A DNA stretch of 64,000 bases, from the NCBI GenBank assembly GCA_011109175.1, contig RDEW01000001.1, positions 713,862-777,861 of the forward strand, written 5' to 3'. This DNA is from Dicyema japonicum (Eukaryota; Dicyemida; Rhombozoa; Dicyemidae). How positions within the stretch are numbered: the first letter of the stretch is position 1; every line of letters begins with the position of its first letter. Of this stretch, positions 21,485 to 31,959 are shown one piece after another. The translations under genes were made by a program, and so were the position numbers. The notes beneath the pieces are model-generated. The model had not been told where the DNA came from, searched no databases, and saw only the letters and a list, made by a program, of their open reading frames with translations.

Positions 21485-22613
21485 TAGAGCTTATTTTTCG
21501 CTCTCATGTGAATTCTCAACTTTAAGTAACCTGTGAGACATGATTACGACTTTAATTATAACAATATCATTGTCATCCTGTTATTCGTTGAATTTCAACT
21601 TTGTCATACTTAACCTGACTCTCTGTCATCAATGTGATGTCCACTAAAATTTCGACCTTCTGAGTAGTAATAATAGAGTTGACAGAATGTGTCTTTAATA
21701 TTCATGACTTCTTGACGAAATAAATTCTGCATAAAAACTTCATTATGCACTTTTTTGTATTCACTAATGCGACAAGTATCACTTCAATAGATCCACATAC
21801 ATTCTAGTACAACACGTACCTCTTCAATAGGTCCACGAACATTTAGCCTTCTTGAAATGATTACAAAACGAATCTTTAACTCAAAGAACAAGTTTCTGTC
21901 TTAAAGAAGGAATTAATACCTCACGACCTCGTTTCCATTAACCAACCAATCTACCGATCCAATAATGTCAAAATTTACTTTCAATCGAAAAACCTAGAAT
22001 CCTAGTACAATTCATTATGAATTAACGCTGTTAATATTTAATTCAGCATGACGACGTTTATATCATGCAGTCTATCTAAGCGCACTGAGTCTTGATAACG
22101 TCCACCGACGAAAGTAATCCAAAGCCTCTGTCGAAACCACCACCCCTCAATGGTTCATTTAAGTGTGTCAATAACTCTTTCTGTCGTTTCCCCTTAGGTT
22201 TCGTATGCGATGGGAGAAAACGAAAACAGTCCAGAGTTTTGTTAATGTGAATATATCGTTTGAAGGAGTCCATATGTAAAAAACATCTAAAGTAGAAAAA
22301 TTTGGGAGATATTCATAAGAGCGAGCATCTGCTTCATGTTAATAAATTCAATCCTTGAATAATTCACAGCTAATTCTAGTTTTTTCAGTGATGACAATAC
22401 ATTGATGGACATATTACTAGAAATAGAAAGTAGAAACATTTAAGGTTATATTTCACACGTGCAACCCCCAAAACGATTCTGTCAACAAGCCTCTTTCAAC
22501 TCAGTTAACACTGAATATCATAAATAAGGATTTAGCCATAGTGATATCAGCAGTTTACCAATTTGATTGATTAACCCCGGATACACCGAGAAAGAAGTTA
22601 AAGTAATATGTTG
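21485..22613. other. No supported gene
   Basis: Contains a 65-codon minus-strand frame (22076-22273) with KELLTHLNEPLRGGGFDRG that I do not recognise. Otherwise AT-rich filler. The segment just downstream of the 22614 LINE fragment is probably its 3' UTR. Confidence 0.4.
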
Positions 22614-23084
22614 TTATGTTGTCCAATTTAGTCGTGTCCGACCCTTGGAGATCTCATGAACGAGTTTCCTCCACTCTCTCCGATTTGTTGCAATTTGGAG
22701 TACCCTTGATATAGGCATTCCCGTGACGTCTTCCACCGTGGATAGCCACCGAGTCCTTGGTCGGCCAGGTCTTCTCTTCCCAGTAATATTGTTCAGCATA
22801 ATGGTTCTTTCCAGTGAATCAGAGAGGACAACATTCCCAAAGAACGCAAATCTGTGTTTTACGATTCTTCCCTCTAGCGAAATGTCAGTCTCTACCCGTT
22901 TGAGTACATTGGTGGTTGTTACTTTGGAGGTCCAAGGGATTCTTAGTAACCTCCTCCAGCACCACAGCTCAAAAGCATTAATTCTTCGCCTATCCGCTTT
23001 TTTCAATGTCCATGATTCTGCGCCGTATAAAAAAACCGGGAACACGATTTCATTAACTAATCTGCATTTGGTTAAAGTAAACAA
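22614..23084 (-). pseudogene. RTE-like LINE reverse transcriptase C-terminus
   Basis: 156-codon minus-strand frame, unusually intact: FPVFLYGAESWTLKKADRRR, FELWCWRRLLRIPWTSKV, RFAFFGNVVL, GKRRPGRPRTRWLSTVEDV, ATNRREWRKLVHEISKGRT. This YG.ESWTL...WCWRRLLRIPWT...RPRTRWL...W..LVH series is the well-known C-terminal tail of RTE/BovB-like and related LINE polymerases. The catalytic palm is absent, so it is a 5'-truncated insertion, the usual outcome of LINE retrotransposition. Confidence 0.9.
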
Positions 23085-23275
23085 CTAATTAAATGTATCC
23101 AGTTTCTACTTCTACAGAGTCCATCCGGAATCAACATAAAGGGTAAAAGACGTCTATTCTTTCAGTAGTGATTTGGTTAAAGTAAACAACTAATTAAATG
23201 TATCCAGTTTCTACTTCTACAGAGTCCATCCGGAATCAACATAAAGGGTAAAAGACGTCTATTCTTTCAGTAGTG
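23066..23275. repeat. 105-bp perfect tandem duplication
   Basis: Units 23066-23170 and 23171-23275 begin atttggttaaagtaaacaac. The second runs into the hairpin repeat (cccctccaatggagtgggg) at 23280-23300. Confidence 0.85.
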
Positions 23276-23669
23276 GAAACCCCTCCAATGGAGTGGGGGA
23301 GAGTGAATGCTCTTTTTTCGTGCCGGCATGGCACTGGGCGCCACCTATACAAGTGGATTACATGACGCCACTCTAAGAGATCTTCATATAATTGTTGAAC
23401 TCAATTATCAAATCATGCAATCAACTGCGTTATCTAACGTCACTGGTCCAATATTATCACGACTACGAAATGATAGTCCTGCTAAATACTGCAGAGGAAT
23501 CTGATTGCAGCAATAAGTTTTCTTTTGCTTTTTATGAAAATAGTTGGGTTTCAATCTCCCTCATGAGCAGAGGAATTCTTATTCATAGTTACAGTCGTAG
23601 CTTCCATAAGTTAAAGGACTGACATTTTAGTGAGTATACAACGTAAAAATTGTTGTTCGAAAAAAGGAG

Positions 23670-24068
23670 ATGAGTTTGTGGAGCATAGTCTCAGATTCCG
23701 CTAATTCGTACACAACATCGACATACTCTACAAATTTGCTGGTAGTGGATCCCAATAGAGTCTTCAAATTTAATGAGGTTTTTTCGAACAAGTGCAGGCA
23801 CAACGTTCATATAATAGAGGCCTTTAATGAAAACTTGCTTCGAATACGAGACCACATCAGCAACCTGTCGTACGTAAATTCATTAACTGAAGCAGAATTT
23901 TTTACAGGTATTAAACAAAAATCCTCATATAATAGAGGCCTTTAATGAAGACTTGCTTCGAATAAGAGACCACATCAGCAAACTGTCGTACGTAGCTTCA
24001 TTAACTGAAGCAGAATTTTTTACAGGTATTAAACAAAAATCCAAGTTCTTCTATGCAACGACAGTATA
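23670..24068 (+). CDS. Hypothetical protein, 5' end unresolved, internal 118-bp duplication
   Basis: Begins MSLWSIVSDSANSYTTSTYS and continues with DPNRVFKFNEVF and AFNENLLRIRDHISNLSYV. An internal segment (23807-23924) is repeated at 23925-24042 with a few changes; the first copy runs into a frame slip, the second ends IKQKSKFFYATTV and a stop. With one copy removed it would be about 95 residues. AATAAA lies at 24074-24079. Upstream frames at 23392-23622 may be further exons. No family recognised. Confidence 0.4.
23807..24042. repeat. 118-bp tandem duplication inside the hypothetical gene
   Basis: tcatataatagaggccttta starts both units (23807 and 23925). About 5 percent divergence between them, which favours joined haplotypes or paralogues over simple slippage. 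Confidence 0.8.
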
Positions 24069-24079
24069 AAGTGAATAAA

Positions 24080-24750
24080 GTGTATGTCGGTTCAATTTCT
24101 CGAACTATTTTCTTCCTTTGTTAAGTCTCCATGTTCATCCGTGGCACAATTTGAAAAGAACGATCTTTCTCACACATTCATCCCCCATAGACTTCCTGTG
24201 TAAACACAAGCGCAGACACTTCTCGTAAACTTGAAGTCCCTCGACGATCACAAGATGGAAATGGCAAGGGTGGTATAGCAAACTGGGATCGCTTAATCAG
24301 TTCGGTTACTATTCCCTTGTTTCTCGGTTTTTCCCGGGTTATGTAAATAAATCATTTCGAATCTGTCATAACAGTCTGATGTTCCCTAGAAATGCCGAAT
24401 AAATGAATAATGTTAATAAATTGTTGATTTGTTTCGTGATTTTGTGTAAAATTTTTCTGTTTGATTTACCAGCTTAAACATGTAGCTTTAAATATCAATG
24501 AGTTAACAAGTGAATTATTACTCAGCAAAAATCCACTGCTAGAATCTGTCTTCATTAAATCATTTCTCGTGGAGTAGGTTTGAATACATGCAGGTAGAAG
24601 AAAGAGACAGTTTTATAGTTTTTTTTTATATTTGTGTATGTTTTACGAAGGATGCTTTAAAGAAATTATTATTGAATGAATGTGTGTTTTATTTTCAAAT
24701 TAATATTTTATTACACAGTTGAATTTTTTTACAAGTAAACTCAGTTTATT
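24080..24750. other. No recognised feature
   Basis: AT-rich sequence between the hypothetical gene and the tail of the next LINE. Confidence 0.5.
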
Positions 24751-24754
24751 AACA

Positions 24755-25440
24755 TTATTATTATTGTCCAAGGATCACCGGGTTAAAAGAATAAAGAAAG
24801 TTCTTAACTAAGTGATCCCAGACCGACAACTTGGGACCTGGGTCCGCCGGGACGGGGGTGGGTGGTTGGTTAAATGTTACGTAACTCACTGAACAGGAGA
24901 CATTTTAAAGAAAAGAGTTACACTGTCCCTATCCTACAAGGACGGACTGTCTCTGTGTGGGGACGTCGAATCGAACCCCAGTTCCCTAAAGATCATGAAA
25001 ATTTATTAACAATAGCAGGGAAGAGCAGCTGCTGACATTACGGAGTAAGCGTTTCCTCGAACAACTGCAATCCCAATTCGTTGCCTCGGTCAGACCGCTT
25101 CCCGCACGTTTTTCTTACGATGACTCAATCTGCTGGATCGCCAGCAGATTGCGCCGAAGTGAGTATCATCGAGTTTGAATAGAATTAACACAAAGCAGTC
25201 CATACTAGCGATTTTCCTCCAAAGAAAGAAAGATTGTTAGCCCATCCGGTCTTTTCCCGTCTCCGAGGTCCAATCCCACGGGCTCCAACACTGCAGGATT
25301 TCCGGTAGTGTTGAAGCACACATGATAATGTTGTTCATAGCAGCGTAGTGGGGTGCTCTGCCCGCACTCCTTTTGCACAAAAGCGGATGCAGCCCTTTGT
25401 CATCGACGATCCCTCCACAACGGAAGTGGTGTTGACACAT
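24755..25440 (-). mobile_element. LINE 3' end with internal deletion and (AAT)n tail
   Basis: Minus strand: CGGIVDDKGLHPLLCKRSAG, APHYAAMNNIIM and SPWDWTSETGKDRMG (25237-25440) belong to the zone after the reverse transcriptase. Downstream, RKKNVREAV, RIGIAVVRGNAYSVMSAA (about 25010-25110) is the end of the RGN domain; the F-x-P...ET block between is deleted. The 3' UTR holds gggatcacttagttaagaac and aacccggtgatcct and stops at a short (AAT)n near 24757-24770. The same UTR end recurs at 63655-63716. Confidence 0.75.
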
Positions 25441-25649
25441 ACATCAACTCCATTCACATTTGATGAAATCGATTCATAAAAAATATTAAAAATATTAATA
25501 AATTAATTTATTGATTGATTGTTATATAATAATTGATTGTGTGAACCGTTGAGCGTGCCGTCGTGACTACAAAGATCCGTTCATTCGGGCAATACGTGTT
25601 TGTGTGGGGTCGAAAGAGGAGCATCGGGCCAAGTTGAGATCGCTGCTAG

Positions 25650-25716
25650 GGCGTTCTGGGATCACGTGATTAGTTAGTTTGGTGTAACCGTGGTCTCTGA
25701 TGTTATTATTATTGGC
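25650..25716 (+). mobile_element. Second copy of the (ATT)n-ending 3' tail
   Basis: gatcacgtgattagttagtt, ggtgtaaccgtggtctctg, tgttattattatt; matches 16945-17006. Confidence 0.65.
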
Positions 25717-25849
25717 TGTATAGGTGTGTTCAATATTGATTTTTGTAAATATAAGGAAAATTTTATGCACATAATCGTGAAATAAAATGATTTGATATTA
25801 AAGTAAGGTTAGTGGCAATAAGAACATGTTGTCAGGTTAGAAGACAACG

Positions 25850-26455
25850 AAAATTTACTTTCACAAAATAATAACATCTTAGTAAATCAATTTAGTGAAA
25901 ATTGAATTTTCTTAAGTTATTCTTAAAAATGAACAACTTTCTCAAAATTTATAAAATACGATGTAAAGTCAAGATCCACCACATCAACGTGTAATTCAAC
26001 ATTTTAAGGTAAAAAAAGTTATCCGATTAAGTGATCTCTGTTTTTTATGATGGAAGCAATAAAGTTCGATTAACTAATCGTTGAAAGGAAAAGAGGCAAA
26101 AAATGTTCTTTAACAACTTTTTTGTTGTTGCGTGTGAATCCTTTACAGACNACAAAATGATAACATTTTAGTAAATCAATTTACTGAAAATTTAATTTTC
26201 TTAAGTTATTCTTAAAAATGAACAACTTTCTCAAAATTTATAAAATACGATGTAAAGTCAGGATCCACCACATCAACGTGTAATTCAACATTTTAAGGTA
26301 AAAAAAGTAATCCGATTAAGTGATCTCTGTTTTTTATGATGGAAGCAATAAAGTTCGATTAACTAATCGTTGAAAGGGAAGGAGGCAAGAACTGTTCTTT
26401 AACAACTTTTTTTTTGTTGCGTGTGAATCCTTTACAGACGATCAGATTGGCAGTA
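25850..26455. repeat. Duplicated contig ends around the N at 26151
   Basis: About 290 bp (aataataacatcttagtaaa ... gtgtgaatcctttacagac) is present before the N and, with a few percent divergence, after it (ending near 26440). No gene recognised inside. Confidence 0.8.
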
Positions 26456-26619
26456 AAGCATTCACTCGTTATACCCAAAATATCGTAGATGTGTGGAACA
26501 CATTCAAAGTGTTCAGCAACGAGATTCGAACCTATCAGGACTTATGAAACTTTTTAAATTCATTTTTTGATATTCCGAACGAACTACATTTTTGAAATAT
26601 GCTTACACGTTGCGTTCGA

Positions 26620-26627
26620 TATAAAAG
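26620..26627 (+). promoter_or_regulatory. Possible TATA box
   Basis: TATAAAAG, 22 bp before the candidate ATG at 26649. The spacing is tight for a TATA box with a 5' UTR, so this is only suggestive. Confidence 0.3.
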
Positions 26628-26648
26628 AACTCGTACCTTGGCGGATTG

Positions 26649-27049
26649 ATGTTGACTTTATTTATAACTTCGGTTTCACTCATAGTTAACACAAATTTAC
26701 ATACTCAAAGCTCACAAGGTAACTTTGATAATATTTAAAGCATGCGAGAGTGAGCTCCGTTCACTTAAGTCAGAATATTCACGATGGAAGCAAATCTACA
26801 GATTTATTAATATTCATGTTAATCACATCAAACGTGAATATGGAAGTGTGTAATGAATATAATAATATAACTTACTATATAACATTGGGACCAATTCAAG
26901 AACTTAATGAAACCTACAGTAGGCTTGTGAACTGTGAACAAATTCCATTTCTTCATCGAATAATTACAACATTGAATGAAAACATGAATGCAACATCTAA
27001 CAGCTTAAAGCAGTACGAAAGTTGTGCAATACCTAATCCAAATTATTAA
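26649..27049 (+). CDS. Candidate small secreted protein with short introns
   Basis: Exon 26649-26718 encodes a signal-peptide-like start (MLTLFITSVSLIVNTNLHTQ). Removing 26719-26740 (22 bp, GTAACT...TTTAAAG) continues into ACESELRSLKSEYSRWKQIY and FINIHVNHIKREYG (26741-26845). Removing 26846-26900 (55 bp, less certain) continues to NETYSRLVNCEQIPFLHRII, TTLNENMNATSNSLKQYESC and IPNPNY, stop at 27047-27049. All phases agree, total about 107 residues, mainly amphipathic helix with three cysteines. AATAAA follows at 27070. No homologue recognised. Without introns the frames close quickly, so the model rests on the splice sites. Confidence 0.45.
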
Positions 27050-27069
27050 ACTAATATTAAGGCGTTATC

Positions 27070-27075
27070 AATAAA
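27070..27075 (+). terminator. AATAAA polyadenylation signal
   Basis: 21 bp downstream of the stop of the candidate secreted protein gene. Confidence 0.5.
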
Positions 27076-27129
27076 TTTTCTTTATTATAGGCACGTGCTA
27101 TGCCAAGATCATGACAAAGCATGTGCAAC

Positions 27130-27901
27130 ACGAAAAGTTAACAATCTAATTACATCGCCAATCTTTTTCGATCCGTTGCCATGTTCCGTAGCATATCTAG
27201 ATCATCCTCATCTTTAAAGCACTTTCCTATCCTTCTGAGATCTTCATCTAGGATTACCGGCAGTGTTGTCTCCGGCCGGCCGCGGAAACACGAAGCCTCT
27301 AAGATAAAATACTCCTTCTTCTATTGCTATGTTGGCAAGGGACCCATTTCGTGGCGGAGTATGTGTCTAAACAGCTTCCATCTTGAATCAGTAATATCAC
27401 ATGATTTTGGCTCAATCCTGTTTTCTTGTATATGATTTCGGACGAGATTTTAAAAAAGCTCTGGAAAGAAAGATATTCTCGGAGATGATTTCTGTGAAAA
27501 AAATCAACTTTTCGAGTTCCTGCCTTGTACATGCCCATGTACCAACATTATATAATAGGATTGGCTTCACTATGACATTGAATAGTTTCATTCGAGTTTT
27601 CCTTCCATCATTCTTAGGGATATATCTTCCAGTTATTTCCTGCAGTTGGTCAGGGTGACCTTATATCTTTTATGGGTTGTTTATCATTTACCAGACTCTC
27701 CACTGCAAATCTATCACATGCTGTGGTCTCCCGTTTACCAGAGATTCCAAAGACACGTTTCATACGACGCCAGAAGATCGTTGTAGGATCTCGAGTCATA
27801 TAGTAATCTTTTTTCGCCTTGTCTGCATACCAGATAGTCGATTTACGGATGACCGCCAAAATTAGATTTTCCGTTTTTAAGGCCATTTCTTTATAGTTCA
27901 A
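27130..27901 (-). pseudogene. RTE-like LINE reverse-transcriptase C-terminal half, frameshifted
   Basis: Minus strand in order: AKKDYYMTRDPTTIFWRRMK and RVFGISGKRETTACDR (27650-27901), RMKLFNVIVKPILLYNVGTW (about 27530-27595), SRWKLFRHILRHEMGPLP (about 27330-27400), RGRPETTLPVILDEDLRRIG and DLDMLRNMATDRKRLAM (about 27140-27290). PILLY..GTW and GRP.TTLPV..DEDL are standard C-terminal landmarks. At least two frameshifts. A parallel fragment of the first block is at 15281-15620 and of the last block at 37680-39290. Confidence 0.85.
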
Positions 27902-28025
27902 AATAAAAACAGTTTAATATTTTGCTTGTAGAGATAATGTAAATTTATTCAGTTTTTCATAAATTGTCCGACGGGATCACAATTTTCCCATTCAAAGAAA
28001 GGAATTCTTTGGTCTGTGACGCTAC

Positions 28026-28352
28026 TTGTGTCGACCCAATTTGCCCGTCCAACAATGTCGGGACGCGGTATACACACTGTATGCCGCTGAAAAAGCAATG
28101 AATGCAAAGGAAAAAAAATATGAAGCATTGCACGATTGGTTCACTTTCTATCCCATTATGGTCGAGACAGCTGGAAGAATAAGTGGAAAATCGCTTCGCT
28201 TCCTAAAGAAATTTGGACGCCTAGCTACACTAAAAAACCACGACGTACGTGAGACCTGGCGGATTCTCCAGTTGATCTCTGTTGCAATCGTGAGAGGCAA
28301 CGCAACGTCGATAATGTCGGCGGGGTCCACTTTGGATGGTTGGCTGTGTTAA
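28026..28352 (+). pseudogene. LINE C-terminal domain fragment (F-x-P...ET..G type)
   Basis: Plus strand: KKYEALHDWFTFYPIMVETA, GRISGKSLRFLKKFGRLATL, VRETWRILQLISVAIVRGNA, then TSIMSAGS and a stop at 28350-28352. The reverse transcriptase is absent upstream. Fifth member of the set at 9209, 15639, 21233 and 25000. Confidence 0.75.
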
Positions 28353-31300
28353 CTTAATTACATTATAATAATTGATTATTTACCCCTTAAAAATAAAAGC
28401 ATATTACACATACTGCCGTAAACGGTCTATCAAATCCGTTCAAAGAAAATCTACATGAGAGGTAGCTTTCATCATATTTTCTAAATTTATAATTATAAAA
28501 AACCTTTTTGAATATTTTTGAAATCTTATATGCAATTATTTTTTTTCATTACAAATCTTATACTAATAACACCAGATACCACGGTTACACAAATTGACTA
28601 ACTAATCCAAAAGAGATACAAGATATAAGCGTGGATGTTTAATATAAAGTGAAGTCTCTAATATACAGTTGAGTCTCTAATTGAGTCTCTAACTCTTAAA
28701 TTGGGACTTTAATTTAAGGGACTTTACTGTATTTGATAATTAAAAATTATTATTAAATAAATTTTAATAAATTTCGCAGAACATGAGTTGGGAATCACTG
28801 TATTAGAGCCATGATTAGGGATAGGAGTTAAGTATAGGGATTAGTGTCAGGGTTAAGGTTGGGGGATAGGGATTAGAGTTATGTTTAGGGTTGGGAGTTA
28901 TAGTTACAGTTAAATTTGTATAAATATATTATCTTGTTACTTGATAATTAATCAGACAATAAGTAAAAGTTATTATTCTATAACGCTCGTCTAACTCAAT
29001 CATCTCTTCTTAGGGTTAATCTCTATTTCAATCTTCTCTTCTTGTGACTAACCACTATTGCCTGTACAGATGTGTTCAGGGCGCTGCACACCTCACATTC
29101 AGAAACTAACACAGGTTGTTAGCATTCCATGCCGTCTTCCTCCTCAACAGGGATCAATACTCCATGCCTCTCCTCAGCTTGCATACTCTCCAAAGTCTTC
29201 CGTAACACTAGAGTATGTATATAAGCTTTTGCCATCTCCTCCATCTTGAAGCATCCATGTGTCACTTGAAGAATCCACTCTTCGTGATTTTTAAAAAATT
29301 GATACTGAAACTACGACAGACAGAATTCAACGTTCAATTTCACCTTATCCCAATGTAAATGATTATAAAAAGCGTCTTGTAAAAACTCAACATATGAACC
29401 ATTTGTTTAAATAAATAAATAATTTGTTTTAATAAAAATAAATAAAAATTTACTTATAATGGAAATCAATAAAACCGCATAGAAAATAATGTGTGATGGC
29501 TTCTCTTTATCAAACCTCACGATGACAGCAACTCAACAAGGGTCGGTCTCAGCAAGAGCCGAGACTTTAAAAAAAATACATGAACTAAAGAAAGCAATTC
29601 GTATTCAAACGTGTAGCAACCGAAACCCAAATTGTTTCGTGTTTATGTGATAGTAAAATTTTACCATAGAAATCATTTAAGGGAATAAACCTATAAAGCC
29701 AATCACATGGATGATTTAAATCCTAGATTCATTTGCTCATTTCCAATCTGGAATTACACTCGGAGACCAGATCCATTGTATCGGAAGATGCAGCGGGGGA
29801 AGACGGGGAAGACGACTCCACATTTTTGTGAAGGTTTGCTTGCATGAGTCGTTAACTAGTTTAAAACAATTTTGATCAGCTTTTGTGGTAAGTGATATGT
29901 ATGATACCCAGCTTGGGGAGACATAAGAGAACAATACATTTTTAAGTTTGCCGTTTGTCGACCTGCTACATTGTGAATCCCTCTCTTCCCTACTGCACTG
30001 CAGGGAGCCTCATATTGACGAATATAAACGTAGTCAATTTTTGGAGATATGATAATAGAAAGAGGTTAATAGTTAATTAATTTCTATCCAGTCCCCCAGT
30101 TGGAGTGAAACCCATCCTTTCTGAGCATCTCCCATCCATATCTTTTACCCTGAAAACCCCTATGATGGAGTAGGGAAAAGATAAATCATTTTTGAATGCA
30201 GGCCCGGTGCTGTGATTCTCTTGAAAAAGGTGGATTAACTTATACTTTTTTGGAATTAAAGATGGGATATGTACAAGTAACAGTAACTCCCATAGTTTCA
30301 ACTTTTTCAAAATTTGTTAAGATGAATTCGAGGAATAGCGTATTAACCACTTCCTTGTTCCGAAACATTGTATCTCCAATCTCTAGTCATCTTTTGTCTT
30401 CTAGCAGGAGCAGACTATGTTTACGTATTAAAACTTCCCAACTGATGCAATAACTTATTGGAGAGACCATTGAGTGACTTGATAGGGATACTGCAAATAA
30501 TGAAGAGATTTCGCATTTGTTGTGAGACGAGAAACTTGAGTGAAGTGGTAATATTCAATTATTCTCATTGAATCAACCATCATCCTAAAATTGCTTTATT
30601 ACAACTTAGTTACTGATAAAAAACAACTTTAGCTATCATAGTTAACAACTACAAGAAGTTCATTTCAGGCAAGACTGGCTGCGTTAAGAATTGAAAACGC
30701 ATTTCCCCTGAAGATTTGTAAGAAAATGAGGTCAATAAGTCAGCTCCTTTCGTTCCCATAATCTATCCAATACAGTTCAACAAGGTGGTGATCAACTTCC
30801 AATGAGTCATAGTGTTTCTACGGCGACTGGTTAAAATGAACTGTCCACCGAGACATTCGTTATCTTTAGTGGTTAAGAGCTCTTTTGCGTAGACCTAAAA
30901 GGGTTCTGCTTGTCCCATGCATCGCAGTCATCATCCTTGGCCACGTCATCTTGTTTCTTTCCATCATTCGAACATCTTACAGATCGTTAGCTTTAATGAA
31001 CTCATTTTGTATATTTTGATAACTAATCTCACGAATTTTTAACATAAATAGATATCTTGTCGAACTAATCATACATTGACGAACTGAAGATCATAAAGAG
31101 TTATTGAACAACCTTTACTGTTTGCTAGATTATCAATGTTATTGTTTAATTAACGTAACACTTCACATTGATCATATGTTCTAAATGCCAACCACAAAAA
31201 AGGAAACATCTAGAAAAGTGTTAAACCATCTAATAAGTGATCCCGATAGTCATCAACAGGTCCGTGAGGTTTCTCCTGTGCTCCTACATAGTTTCCACTG

Positions 31301-31446
31301 CTTTTCTGCAGCTACGACGCTTATCTGTCTGCACTATTAGAAGAGACGTGTGTTTCTTTAAGAATTTATGCGTGTAAATGCCTTCTACTGCTGATCTAAA
31401 GAAACAATCAGATTTGATAGATTTTCTACTGAGACTCAGATTCGAA
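28353..31446. other. No supported gene; G-rich degenerate repeat at 28806-28910
   Basis: 28806-28910 is rich in irregular GGGATTAG, GGGTTA and TAGGGTTGGG motifs, like an eroded (TTAGGG)n tract. About 30090-30220 carries a distant copy of the hairpin repeat (aacccctatgatggagtag). Minus-strand frame 29737-29934 and others are unassigned. Confidence 0.4.
28555..28616 (-). mobile_element. Third copy of the (ATT)n-ending 3' tail, minus strand
   Basis: aataacaccagataccacgg, ttacacaaattgactaacta: reverse complement of the tail at 16945 and 25650. Confidence 0.6.
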
Positions 31447-31744
31447 GCCAAATAGAATAAGAGAACCGAACCCAATATTCCATATTACAGACTGGTCAAG
31501 GAGAGTAGAAAAATAGAGTAAAGAGGTTTATTAGTCCAACCATTTCCCTTCATAGAGAATGTATGGAATTGTAGCTTGAGATCGAGATTCCACACGCCAA
31601 ATAGAATAAGAGAACCGAACCCAATATTCCATATTACAGACTGGTCAAGGAGAGGAGAAAAATAGAGTAAAGAGGTTTATTAGTCCAACCGTTTCCCTTA
31701 ATAGAGAATGTATGGAATTGTAGCTTGATACTGAGATTTCACAA
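31447..31744. repeat. 149-bp tandem duplication
   Basis: gccaaatagaataagagaac begins units at 31447 and 31596; a handful of substitutions differ between them. Confidence 0.8.
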
Positions 31745-31959
31745 GCTCAGGAAACACAGGCGTACTCCACTTGAAAGCTGACTGTATAAGGTGGACGTGA
31801 AACAAAAGTTTCTTGAGAAAATTATTACACATTTTATAGTCGATCTCATAGTTTTCTTAGCAGCTATCAATTCCATCTTCATAAAAATAAGATTATATTT
31901 TTAATTTTATTGAAAATTATTTTAATTATTCAAAACATTGCATAATAATTAGATAATCA

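Noticed and set aside
22723-23088. 121-codon plus-strand frame
   Set aside because: Antisense to the well-conserved RTE-like polymerase tail at 22614-23084.
24940-24995. GGTTCGATTC (minus strand) as a tRNA B box
   Set aside because: No A box or cloverleaf upstream, and the segment belongs to the 3' UTR of a LINE also seen near 62.6 kb.
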